64,000 bases of DNA from NCBI GenBank assembly GCA_019137255.1, contig WPDH01000026.1, positions 62,001-126,000 of the forward strand, read 5' to 3'. This stretch comes from Corinectria fuckeliana. Its lineage: Eukaryota; Ascomycota; Sordariomycetes; Hypocreales; Nectriaceae. The position numbers and the translations under genes are program-made. Below the pieces are notes generated by a model. The model searched no databases. It was given only the letters and a program-made list of their open reading frames with translations, and was not told where the DNA came from. Below, one piece after another: positions 55,403-64,000 of this stretch; position 1 is the stretch's first letter; the number at the start of each line of letters is the position of its first letter.

Positions 55403-58033
55403 ATGGCTTCTCAGCTGCAACCCGCCTTACACGGCGCCGTCTCTGACGCCTCCAGGACTTTCTCGGATCTCTTCAGGCGCATCAGCATTCCTCTAACCCC
55501 TACGAGTCCTGCCGGTCTGGTCCAGGCACACGTAGTCGATCCCTGGGAGAAATCAGGCAAGTATGGTCTGGGATGGACATACTTCGCCCTCGCCCTAATG
55601 GGTGCCGTTCTTGCCGTGCGAATATGGCATTTCTGGCAGGACAAGATTCGACAGGCCATCTACAAGCAACAGGTCGAGGAGCACTATCGAAACGCCTACG
55701 CTCTTGAAGCAGAGTATGGTATGTCAGGCCTAGCAACTGGCCAGACAGGCCACACCATGCAAACTAGCCAGCAATTCTTCCCCGAACCCGATGTGCTTGG
55801 CGAGAAGAATTTCCGACCCAAGGCGCACTTTTCCTCGGTCAACATCGTCAACGATACCCTGGCCTTGTTCCGGTGGATCTTTTATCGCCCCATCCCCGAC
55901 TTCGTTTGGGGCAAATACCGAGTCACCTTCTCCTCGTCGGCAGTTCTCGCCTGCGTTTTCATCGCCCTCGCCTTCGTCACGCTGTACTGCTTCCTTCAAC
56001 AACCCCTTTACTGGCAGAGCATTCAGTATGGCTCACCACCGTTGGCCATCAGGGCCGGGATGATTTCCGTCGCCTTGACACCATGGATTGTCGCAACTAG
56101 CATGAAGGCAAACTTGCTGAGCATCCTGATTGGCGTTGGCCCTGAACGACTCAACGTCTTCCACAGATGGGCAGGATATCTCTGCCTCTTCCTCGCCCTG
56201 ATCCACACCATCCCCTTCTATATCCAACCAGTTTGGGACGACGGCGGCATGGCAGTGTTCCAACGCCTGTTTCCTGGTGGTAGCGGGGTCATCTATGGCA
56301 CCGGAATTGCTTGCTTGGTGCCCCTAATATGGCTCTGTGTTGCCTCTCTTCCTTTTGTCAGGCGAGTGGCTTATGAGATCTTCGTCATGCTCCATGTTCC
56401 TGTTTCTATGGTGTACGTTGGGCTTCTTTTCTGGCACACCAAGAACTTCCTCATGTCTTGGAGCTACCTCTGGACCACCGTCGCCATCTGGGTCTTCTGC
56501 TACTTCCTGAGGCTGTTCAAGCTCAACTGGATGAAGCCTTGGCGCCTATCATTCATGGTCGGCGACGAAGCCGCCATCACTTTGATGGCAGAGAATGCCA
56601 TCAGGATCACTATCCCGACTCAGATGAGATGGAAGCCCGGCCAATACGTTTATCTGCGCATGCCAGGAATCTCGTTTCTCGAAAACCACCCCTTTACCAT
56701 CTCTTCGCTCTGCAGCGACGACTTCCCCTCCGACTATGGCGAGCAGTACCGGGACTGCACCCTGGTGTTCAGACCCTATGGGGGGTTTACCCGCAAGGTC
56801 TTGGATACCGCTATTGAAAAGGGCCCGTTCCACACGTATCGAGCGTTCCTCGACGGCCCATACGGTGGCATGCGACGTGATCTCGCCGCTTTTGACACAT
56901 GCATCCTCATTGCGGGAGGCAGCGGCATCACTGCACTTGTGTCCCAACTACTGGACCTTATCAAAAGAATGAGAGACGGCAAGGCAATTACCAAGAAGGT
57001 CGTAGTCGTCTGGGCCCTGAAGCGACTGGAGGCAATGGACTGGTTCCGCGAGGAGTTGCGTATCTGCCGAGAAGCTGCTCCGCCTGAGAGCGTCACCTGC
57101 AAGTTCTTCGTTACTGCGGCGGTAAGGCGAGGCGCTGGCCACGAGATGACTGCTCCATTCGGTGAGCCGATGGGTGGCAACAATCCCAGAGCTCTGAGCC
57201 ACCTGTTCCACGACAAGCTGGACGGCTTCGTGGCGGGCATCGCGTCCAAGCGCAACTCAGCTCTTATTCAATCCGAGGCTCAAGGCGATCCCGACCGCGA
57301 ACGGGAACTGCGCGAAGAGGACCAGGACCGCATCACTGCGTTGCCACAACAAAAGTACCTTCAACCTCATTTGCCTCCACCCCCCGCTGGACCTCCACCA
57401 TCCAAACATTGGTCGGCAGCCGAGGAGTCGCTCCAGAAATTGGAGGGCCGTGACTATCCCGAAGACAAAAAGTCGTCGCTCGAGGATCACCAGAACTCGA
57501 TCCAGGACCAGGAATTCCACTTCCGGGCCATGCAGAAGGATAATGCACCTCACTTCAACCTCGCACCATCCTCGCCACATAGGCTTCCACCTAGCTCCAG
57601 CCCTACGGCTGAGGATTTCCCTGTGAACCCCCCCGAGCTCGCCCACCTCCGACAGCCGGCCGACCCCGAAGGCGGAAGGCCACGGCCAACATCGACCTTT
57701 GGCCCGCCATCGGGCTTCGACTTTGGCTTCCCCGAGACACCAACGGAGTTCCAGAAGAACCTGATGCGCTTTGCATTTCCCGTGCCGCACCAGATCGACG
57801 GCGGATGGAGCGTCGAATACGGGCGGCCAGATTTGGGCTACATGCTCAAGGAGTGGGCGACAGGCGGTCCCGACGGACGGGGCATCCTAGGCCGGCGCAC
57901 GGCGGTGTTTGTGTGTGGCCCCCCGGCAATGAGAGTCGGCGTTGCCAACACGGTGGCGCGGCTGCAGGCGGAGATTTGGGGAGACGACGAGCTAGAGGAG
58001 ATTTTCCTGCATACGGAGAACTATGCTTTGTAG
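55403..58033 (+). CDS. Ferric reductase 2 with long NAD-domain insertion
   Basis: A single exon encodes 876 aa from MASQLQPALH; the same frame is open 85 codons further upstream. The membrane domain has several helices and the bis-haem histidines in HRWAGYLCLFLALIH (His about 254 and 268) and HVPVSMVYVGLLFWH, each H-x13-H. The FAD domain has HPFTISS (about 429). The NADPH domain starts normally with GGSGIT (about 506), but its CGP motif (VFVCGPPAMR) comes only at about 838. Between them, residues about 610-800 are a charged, Pro/Ser/Gln-rich low-complexity insertion. In the other ferric reductase of this window the same two motifs are about 113 residues apart. The insertion is in frame and the C-terminal strand-helix after it is intact, so the enzyme is probably functional. 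Metalloreductase activity is inferred from the family. Confidence 0.9.
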   Translation: MASQLQPALHGAVSDASRTFSDLFRRISIPLTPTSPAGLVQAHVVDPWEKSGKYGLGWTYFALALMGAVLAVRIWHFWQDKIRQAIYKQQVEEHYRNAYALEAEYGMSGLATGQTGHTMQTSQQFFPEPDVLGEKNFRPKAHFSSVNIVNDTLALFRWIFYRPIPDFVWGKYRVTFSSSAVLACVFIALAFVTLYCFLQQPLYWQSIQYGSPPLAIRAGMISVALTPWIVATSMKANLLSILIGVGPERLNVFHRWAGYLCLFLALIHTIPFYIQPVWDDGGMAVFQRLFPGGSGVIYGTGIACLVPLIWLCVASLPFVRRVAYEIFVMLHVPVSMVYVGLLFWHTKNFLMSWSYLWTTVAIWVFCYFLRLFKLNWMKPWRLSFMVGDEAAITLMAENAIRITIPTQMRWKPGQYVYLRMPGISFLENHPFTISSLCSDDFPSDYGEQYRDCTLVFRPYGGFTRKVLDTAIEKGPFHTYRAFLDGPYGGMRRDLAAFDTCILIAGGSGITALVSQLLDLIKRMRDGKAITKKVVVVWALKRLEAMDWFREELRICREAAPPESVTCKFFVTAAVRRGAGHEMTAPFGEPMGGNNPRALSHLFHDKLDGFVAGIASKRNSALIQSEAQGDPDRERELREEDQDRITALPQQKYLQPHLPPPPAGPPPSKHWSAAEESLQKLEGRDYPEDKKSSLEDHQNSIQDQEFHFRAMQKDNAPHFNLAPSSPHRLPPSSSPTAEDFPVNPPELAHLRQPADPEGGRPRPTSTFGPPSGFDFGFPETPTEFQKNLMRFAFPVPHQIDGGWSVEYGRPDLGYMLKEWATGGPDGRGILGRRTAVFVCGPPAMRVGVANTVARLQAEIWGDDELEEIFLHTENYAL

Positions 58034-58729
58034 AAGTTTGAAAGGAGGTGTTTGCGATGGCGGGCTTGTACTTGTATGGGACGACGGGAACGAGAGATAC
58101 CACGAGGTGATGATGTACTTTGCTAATTACCTACGATACGATACGATATCCTACATATATACATGGACGGGTTAGCAAGCCTGCGCCTTATGGTTGTCTA
58201 TACAACTTAATCATCTACCATTTATTTGCTCAACATTTACCTTCATTCCTTTGCACATTTGGGCACAGCTCTAACTCGGTGCTCTATAAGTGGCGGAGTC
58301 CAGTGGCATGAGAAGGTACGAGAACTGAGCGGGGACGTGGGGGATAGGCCAAAGGGGTTCTTCTCGTCAAGAGCCGCATGCGGGCTCTAACGGAATGTGA
58401 CGATGACACGATGGTGATTGGCAAGTTCACGACTTGTCGCCAGGGACGTGCATCACCAAGTTGTGGAGGAACGGGCGAGTAAGTGAGTACCTAAGTGAGT
58501 GAGCTATAGGTACCTTGATGGCCAACCTCACGCGCCCGCGCCCGCGCCCGCGCCCGGAGCAACCACCAGAATACTTGAGTCGAGGAGCCCTCACCAACCC
58601 GACTGCGAAGTTTTGATTCTTCTTCCTGTTCTGTTGTTCTTTCGATTTTGTTAGTCCCTTCTTCTGGCTCCTCTGACTTTGCTGTTACCATCAGCTACTC
58701 TCTCCCACTTACATCCTACAGTGTCCATC
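58034..58729. other. Tandem intergenic region with hexamer repeat
   Basis: This stretch lies between ferric reductase 2 and the 141-aa orphan gene, both on the plus strand. It contains AT-rich 3' sequence, then a GC-rich CCCGCG array and a pyrimidine-rich leader close to 58730. No gene is visible. Confidence 0.5.
58531..58556. repeat. CCCGCG hexamer array
   Basis: There are about four tandem copies of CCCGCG, 175 bp before the ATG of the orphan gene. It is GC-only and may sit in the promoter or leader. Confidence 0.85.
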
Positions 58730-59274
58730 ATGGCCGAGTTCCCCGAGGCCCGGGATATAGAGAAGATCGCAAAGGGTTGGTCCATCGCCATGAACTACTC
58801 CAAGGAGCGCTTGAGGCGTGTCTTCGACCTGCAGTGCGACCAGCTCGAGGACGCTGTCAACGAGGGCCGGGTGGTTCTCGAGACCATCTGTCTGTTTATG
58901 CACGCGTGTATCAAGCACGGCCAATACAAGTGAGTGCCTCCAGATAGCTGTGTAGCAGCCGCGGGACTGACCGGAGCTTTACAAGGCTACCGCTGGAGTT
59001 CTGGCGGGTTCTGCACGCCGAGTATGGCATCGTCGTGTACCCATCGGCGTTCACAGAGGAAGTCGAGGTCCAAGGACTAGGCACGGATGTCACATTTACA
59101 GAGGCCTACTACGGGCACATCAGTACGTTCTGACTTGGGAAGACTTCATATTGCCGCGCTTGAGACTAACGTGTATTTGTCGTAGTGATGTTTCCTACGT
59201 GCTGCGGGGGGAACCATCCTCCACGATGTCCGTTCGAGTTCCTGCAGGAGCCGCCGCCGGTTTACCAGAAGTAA
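58730..59274 (+). CDS. Uncharacterised 141-aa protein
   Basis: Three exons (58730-58929, 58986-59122, 59186-59274) with GT-AG introns of 56 and 63 nt give 141 aa. I do not recognise a family. There is no signal peptide or membrane segment. Residues 1-65 look alpha-helical and charged (EARDIEKIAKGWSIAMNYSK, LRRVFDLQCDQLEDAVNEGR). The middle holds an aromatic block (LEFWRVLHAEYGIVVYPSAF). The end is short and Cys/Pro-rich (FPTCCGGNHPPRCPFEFLQE), which could bind a metal or be structural. The reading is supported by three exons kept open with canonical sites and codon use like its neighbours. It is convergent with the molybdopterin synthase gene, with 273 bp between stops. Confidence 0.72.
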
Positions 59275-59488
59275 ACAAAGAGAAGGTTTATGATAATGAT
59301 GATGAGTATGGGATGCCAAGGTGGAAGAAGTTCCACACAAAGGGTTACTCGGGCTGGGTTTTGTAGGGGTGGTGAAACGACTGGGAGGGGGGATACGAGT
59401 GAATATGGCATCATGTGTACATGGTCTACTTTCGTTGAGGTATTGCTTTTTGGTCTCCTAAGGTGAAGACGAGGAGAATCAACGAATG

Positions 59489-59504
59489 AAAAAAAAAAAA
59501 AAAA
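59489..59504. repeat. A16 run in convergent 3' region
   Basis: There are sixteen consecutive A between the convergent orphan gene and the molybdopterin synthase gene, followed at 59527-59554 by three to four near-copies of CTCAAGC. Both are simple repeats in 3' sequence. Confidence 0.8.
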
Positions 59505-59547
59505 CAGACAACAAGAAATAAATAACTCAAGCCTCATGCCTCAAGCC

Positions 59548-60158
59548 TCAAGCCTTCTCCCGTTGTCCCGCAGCCCCGTCCCGATTAGCTCTCCACACGC
59601 CCTCCTCGCCCTCAAACTCCTCGCGCTTCCAGACCTCCACGGACGCTTTGCACTCCTCGAGCGCCTCCTCGCCCGCGCGCCACGCGGCCTGGCGATGCGG
59701 CGCGGCCACGGCGATCAGGATGCTCTCCTCGCTGATGGGCACGGTGCCCAGGCGGTGCACCAGGGCGATGCCCTTGAGGCCGTGCTTGGCGCGCATGGCC
59801 TGCGCGATGGCGAGCATGGACCGGAGCGCCCGCGGGTGGTAGGATGTGTACTGGAGTTCTTTGACGGGCTTGCCGTCGAAGGTGTCCCGCGTGGTGCCTA
59901 AGATGCGAGGTGCGTTAGTAAACAGAGGATGAGAAGATAAAACAAAATAAAATACGGCTGGTGCGGAGGGAGCTTGCCTGCGAATATCACGATGGCTCCG
60001 GCTCCGGGATCGCGGACTCGGTCCATGGTGTCTCGGACGCTCAGATGGTCGTGGGTGAGGGCAACATAGCAGCCCTCTGCTGTCGTCTCCCACCTGCCCT
60101 CGTTCTCCTTGAGGGTCTTCTCCACTCCGAGGCTTTGGATGTAAACGGACGTGGCCAT
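59548..60158 (-). CDS. cnxH: Molybdopterin synthase large subunit (MoaE)
   Basis: Two exons, 60158-59978 and 59897-59548, give 176 aa. The 80-nt intron has a GC donor (G/GCAAGC) and a normal AG acceptor; no GT is available that keeps the family sequence IVIFAGTTRDTFDGK. The enzyme, with the small MoaD-type subunit, converts cyclic pyranopterin monophosphate to molybdopterin. Family motifs seen are GAGAIVIFAGTTRDTF (about 51-66), LQYTSYHPRAL (E in many members replaced here by S before YHP), IALVHRLGTVPISEESILIAVAAPHRQAAW (about 103-132), and VEVWKREEFEGEEGVW, where the WKKE/WKRE lysine is the conserved active-site region. The starting ATG gives MATSVYIQSLG. It is divergent from the RNA-binding protein gene, 470 bp apart, so they may share a promoter region. 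Confidence 0.92.
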
Positions 60159-60628
60159 TTTTCAGGCTGTGTTGCAGTTGTGGTGCTGGACTTGAAGTGC
60201 TTTCCAAGAGAGAGTCAAGTTGAGGGGGTCAGCTTAAAGGCCGAAGGTCGCCGCCACCTACGACAGTACTGTTCATCATAGCAAAAGCTTATTGCTACCA
60301 CATATTTTTCCTTGGGCCAATAAATAAAACTTTTTTCAGTGACCATGTTTGTAACTTTGGTTACGTGACTCTCCTAATATCCCGTTGATGGCTTGGATGT
60401 CTTATAGTACGATGACGCTGAGTTCAAGGTGACGGAAGCATGCATGTGTGATGACTAAGCTAGGCGGTCGCAACCTCGTCCTGCTTAATCTAGATTGTTG
60501 TCCTTGGAATCCATGCCACCTTGAATTCCTCTTCTTCTCCCACCTAATATTCCAAGACTTCTCGAAACACCGCCCACACAGCCAAGCATCGACTTTCTTC
60601 TCTCCAAGATTGCGCGTGTGACGCCGTT
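60159..60628. other. Divergent promoter region
   Basis: This 470-bp stretch lies between the starts of the molybdopterin synthase gene (-) and the RNA-binding protein gene (+), and is likely a shared promoter region. No other gene is seen. Confidence 0.55.
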
Positions 60629-63560
60629 ATGCGCGACGAACACCGTGCGCGATCCGAGGATCGCGGGAGGGACTCAGATCGGGGGACCCAAGACCAGGAC
60701 TACCAAGAGCGACAGGACGCCTTCCGATCGCGGCAGGGTAAAGCCACAGCCCGCGCCTCAGGAGGAGATTTTGAACACACTCGCGAAGGACCATCATAGA
60801 TCATTTGAGCTTGACGGCTAACTTCCCCACGGGACGGCGAGACCAATCTAGGTCTCCGCCCCGACAAGCCTTCCCCGACGACTCAAGGGGCAGAGACTCG
60901 CGCTACCGGGACGACAGCATGCACCCCGAGATGGACCACGGCTACGATGAAGGGTATGCGAAAAGGGGCGGCGCCTCGCGGGGTTCGAGATACAATGCCG
61001 AGGATCAACACGACTATGGCGGCATGTACGACGAGGGCTACCAAGGCGGCGGCGATCATGCCCGCGACCGGTACGGAGACGAGAAGCACCAGCGCGACCG
61101 CTCAAGATACCGAGAAGGCGACGACACAAACTCGCGATCCCGTTCTGGCAGCCGCTACAACCGGAGTCGCTCCCGCAGCCCAACGCGGGAAGCTGGAAAG
61201 CCGAGTGACACGGTCATCCTCGAAGGCCTGCCCTTCGGCCTGTCGTCGAGTGAGGTTGGTACCCTGCCGATCTGATCAATTGATTCAACACCGATGGAGA
61301 GGCTTCTGGTCGCCGGCCGGGAGCCGGTCGTCCAGCAGCGTCTCCTCCCTGCATGGCCGTTGAAACTCATCTCGCGGAGCTTGTCCTTGGAATACGGCCA
61401 CGGTCGCCGCGACATGCTCGATAAACGGCCCGTTTGATGGTTCGCAATGACTAATTGAAGAACCTACAGCTGCGCGAAAGCATCCTAAAAAACTCCGTCG
61501 CCGCCGAGTTTCCGTCGATAGACGTCCGCGTAACCTCGTCCAAGGGTGAGACAGCTCCATCAATCATAGCTCGCACCTAGCCATGTCTAACAAACCACAG
61601 GGCATTGCCGGGCGTTTGTTCAATTCCAGGAGGTCGACCACGCTGTCGTCTTCATGAGAGAGCATTATCCAAAGCTTCATCTTGAGTTGGCGAACCCCAC
61701 TGATAGCTTGCCAGACGGCAAGTATGATGCGTACATACATTATGCCCGCAGCCGGGAGAGCCGGGACGACACGGACCCGCGGGGAGCCGGTGGTAGCAAC
61801 TGGACTTGCCTAGCAGTGAGTGCTTCTCCTTCTCCTGTATATCCCCTCGCTGACACTTCGAAGTGCGACTTCTCAAACTATGCCACTAGGACAAGGTGTA
61901 AGATTTGCGGTGGTCCTCAGCCTGGTGAGTTCCTGTCCTCGCCCCAGCTACTTCACTACTAACGAAACCGTGTCAAGCCTCAAATTGGCAACAAAGCTTG
62001 ACGGGCGTAACTGATGCTGCCAATGTTCCGTCCCAGATTCTCGTCGTTTACCCACTGCCTCAATTTGTCAACGAGGACATGTTCACGAACGACATTAAGC
62101 GGCTGGAACTCGAAAAGGTCGACAGTGCAAAGGACAACTCCAATGGAGCGCCAAAGCTCAAGTCAACCGCACCCACTGGCGACACGTCACGGTACGGTGC
62201 CAGACCTGGTTCATTGCATCGAGTCTTTCTCATGCGCGACACCAGCTCGGATGAATCATTCAAATACGGGTTCGTTGAGTTTTGGACCATGGAAGACGCC
62301 GCTGCTGCCGTGGCCAAGTTCCAGAAGTCTCGGTCCTTTACTGTTGCAGCGTGCCCAGTCACAGTGTCTACCATTCACATGGGTGTCTTCATCCCGGAGG
62401 AACGGGAGGTGACACCTGCCATTGAGCGCATGTCGTTCAACCCTCTGTTCAACCCGACTCTGCGTGTGCGATATCGAGACCTTCATGTGTACCCCAGCCA
62501 ACACATCGTGACGTCTCACCCTCCCGGCGCGGGCGATACTTCTAAAGCCGCCGCGGACGAGGCTGCCGAAGCCAGAAAGTCGAAGAAACGGAAGGCTGAA
62601 GGAGCTGCTGCTGGGTCTTCGGCCAAGAGGCTAGTACCCATGGCCGGTCAAATGGCCATGTGGCAGCGAAAGCGGAGCGAGCTTCGAGGCAATGGCCATG
62701 CAACAAGTAATGATGGGGCACAGAACGCTGGCGGACAAGACCAGGATCGAACGCCTGTACGAATATCGCTTTCAGGAAACGGATCCTCCACAGAGGGATC
62801 CAAACCCCAAGGCCCTATCAAGATATCGCTTTCTGGCGCCACGAAACTAGGTGTGTCTCAAGATGGCAATCTAAGGAAGTCCACCACTCCCGAACCGACT
62901 GCTACCTCCGAACAGGAGCCGCAACCTCAGGCCCAGTCGTCGATCAGCCCATCGGTGTCGTATGTCGACCGAGACCGGTTGATGTGTCTCATCTGCATGC
63001 GCAAATACAAGTCGATAGACGAAGTCGACATCCACGAGAAGTCCCGGAACCACAAGAACGCCACGGAAAACGAAGAGCAAGTCAAGGCAGCCCTTCCTCG
63101 CCTCGCGACTCGCGACGCAAGGCTTCAGAAACAGACACAAGAAAACCCAGAGACTGCGCCTGCAACCTCGCAGTACCGAGACCGAGCCAAGGAACGGCGA
63201 CAGGTGTACAACCAGCCCACCAAGCCCAAGCCCGCGCCTGCGCCTGTGCCGGGACACCACAACAAGCCCAAGCAACAACCTCCGAAGCAAGAGGAGACTC
63301 CCAAACCGGCGCAGTCCAAGGGAGCCGGAATGCTGGCCAAGATGGGCTGGTCTGCTGGCGCCGGCCTGGGTGCCAAGGGCGACGGCCGCACCGAGACCAT
63401 CGTCACAAACGCCTACCAGGACGGCGTTGGCTTGGGCGCCGAGGGAGGCAATCTAGGGGATGCGGCGCAGCTCGCCGAGCGCAAGACGAAGAACAGTTAT
63501 ACCGATTACTTGAACACCGTTCAGGACAAGGCGAGAGAGCGGTACAACAAGATGGGCTAG
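60629..63560 (+). CDS. RBM5/RBM10-like splicing factor (RRM, G-patch)
   Basis: Six exons (60629-60737, 60800-61254, 61470-61545, 61601-61815, 61864-61924, 61978-63560) give 832 aa. Exon 2 could instead start at 60842, after a CTAAC site, making the protein 14 residues shorter. The N-terminus is RS/RD-rich (residues 1-165, SRSRSPTRE). The order of domains is: RRM1 (TVILEGLPFGLSSSE ... CRAFVQFQEV, about 175-240); RanBP2-type zinc finger (NWTCLACDFSNYATRTRCKICGG, split by two introns, about 280-305); RRM2 (ILVVYPLPQFVNEDMF ... YGFVEFWTMEDAAAA); a C2H2-type finger (LMCLICMRKYKSIDEVDIHEKSRNH, about 645-670); and a G-patch (GAGMLAKMGWSAGAGLGAKG, about 750-770). This architecture matches RBM5/RBM10, U2-complex splicing regulators in animals. 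A nuclear pre-mRNA splicing role is inferred. Confidence 0.9.
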
Positions 63561-64000
63561 CTGGCTTTACTTGAAGGAGGGAATGGGCAGGCGAGGAGCA
63601 GCCTAGGGGGCGTTTCGTTTCTTGTTCCAATGTACGTGTATCTGACTTGCGAAATGGAGTGCAATTGATGGAAAATGGGCTACGTGCCAATAAGGAGGCT
63701 CACGAAGTAGGTTTGAGGAGATGATTAAATACACACGGCAACAGACTCAGGACCCGGTTTCTTGGAAGAGAACAATTATATTTTTGGCAGCTCATGCGTC
63801 ATATACACTGTGGGCTAGGGCCGATACGGCCTGGATATCACGTCAGGAATTATTCTCCAACGAGGGTATCGTATTTTACATTGGTTTCCCGCAAGAACAT
63901 TATCCCCTTTACACCCCTGTTTCGTGACATGTACTCGTACATATACGCCTCTGCACCAACTGGTGCAGGTAACAAACACGTCCCACATCAAGCTCAGACT
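63561..64000. other. 3' flank at window edge
   Basis: This stretch follows the stop of the RNA-binding protein gene and runs to the end of the window. It includes an AT-rich 3' untranslated part. A 68-codon open frame at 63721 has no recognisable content. Confidence 0.5.

Noticed and set aside
1..64000. CRISPR arrays, operons, ribosome binding sites, insertion sequences
   Set aside because: The genome is eukaryotic. I saw no regularly spaced repeats, no terminal inverted repeats with a transposase and no polycistronic layout.

Overview
The window looks like a chromosome segment of a filamentous ascomycete (Pezizomycotina, probably Sordariomycetes). The evidence is short GT-AG introns (about 48-215 nt) often with a CTAAC-type branch site, moderately GC-rich genes, a fungal-type elongation factor 3, a filamentous-fungal GT2 glycosyltransferase, and long pyrimidine-rich leaders. 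Species cannot be fixed by eye. I can support 19 protein genes and one tRNA gene. Most gene models needed splice sites placed by hand; in each multi-exon model the listed exons keep one open frame from ATG to stop.

Layout. 1-4.2 kb: gene-free, rich in microsatellites. 4.2-5.6 kb: fasciclin-domain cell-surface protein (-). 5.6-9.1 kb: gene-free or decayed. 9.1-10.6 kb: membrane-anchored GH16 glucanase-like enzyme (+). 10.6-14.0 kb: long intergenic stretch and leader. 14.0-16.8 kb: GT2-family glycosyltransferase (+), convergent with elongation factor 3 (17.5-21.0 kb, -). 22.1-24.1 kb: Erf2-type DHHC palmitoyltransferase (-). 25.5-26.1 kb: small predicted mitochondrial membrane protein (+). 26.6-28.1 kb: phosphoserine phosphatase (-). 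30.5-31.5 kb: PAPS reductase (+). 32.1-33.1 kb: TYW3 wybutosine enzyme (+), tail to tail with a MIC19-like MICOS subunit (33.3-33.9 kb, -). 37.5-39.4 kb: ferric reductase 1 (+). 39.9-41.7 kb: secreted arylsulfotransferase-like protein (-). 43.0-44.9 kb: DHA2-type MFS transporter (+). 45.3 kb: tRNA-Val(AAC) (-). 46.1-48.3 kb: meiotic cohesin REC8 (+). 48.8-50.6 kb: Rab escort protein MRS6 (-). 51.1-52.1 kb: exosome subunit RRP43 (-). 55.4-58.0 kb: ferric reductase 2 with a large insertion (+). 58.7-59.3 kb: orphan 141-aa protein (+). 59.5-60.2 kb: molybdopterin synthase large subunit with a GC-AG intron (-). 60.6-63.6 kb: RBM5/RBM10-like splicing factor (+).

Most genes are housekeeping (translation elongation, tRNA modification, RNA decay, prenylation, palmitoylation, MICOS, serine, sulfur and molybdenum cofactor metabolism). 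They are interleaved with surface, secreted and transport functions. I see no biosynthetic gene cluster, CRISPR array, intact transposon or prokaryote-like operon. The most distinctive observations are two ferric reductases on the same strand 16 kb apart, one with its NAD-binding half split by a long low-complexity insertion; two consecutive micro-exons at the start of REC8; a GC donor in the MoaE-like gene; an ExxRW variant in the GT2 enzyme; two uncharacterised small proteins; and a P-loop-like fragment in a decayed region. I did not find convincing evidence for a wholly new multi-gene system.
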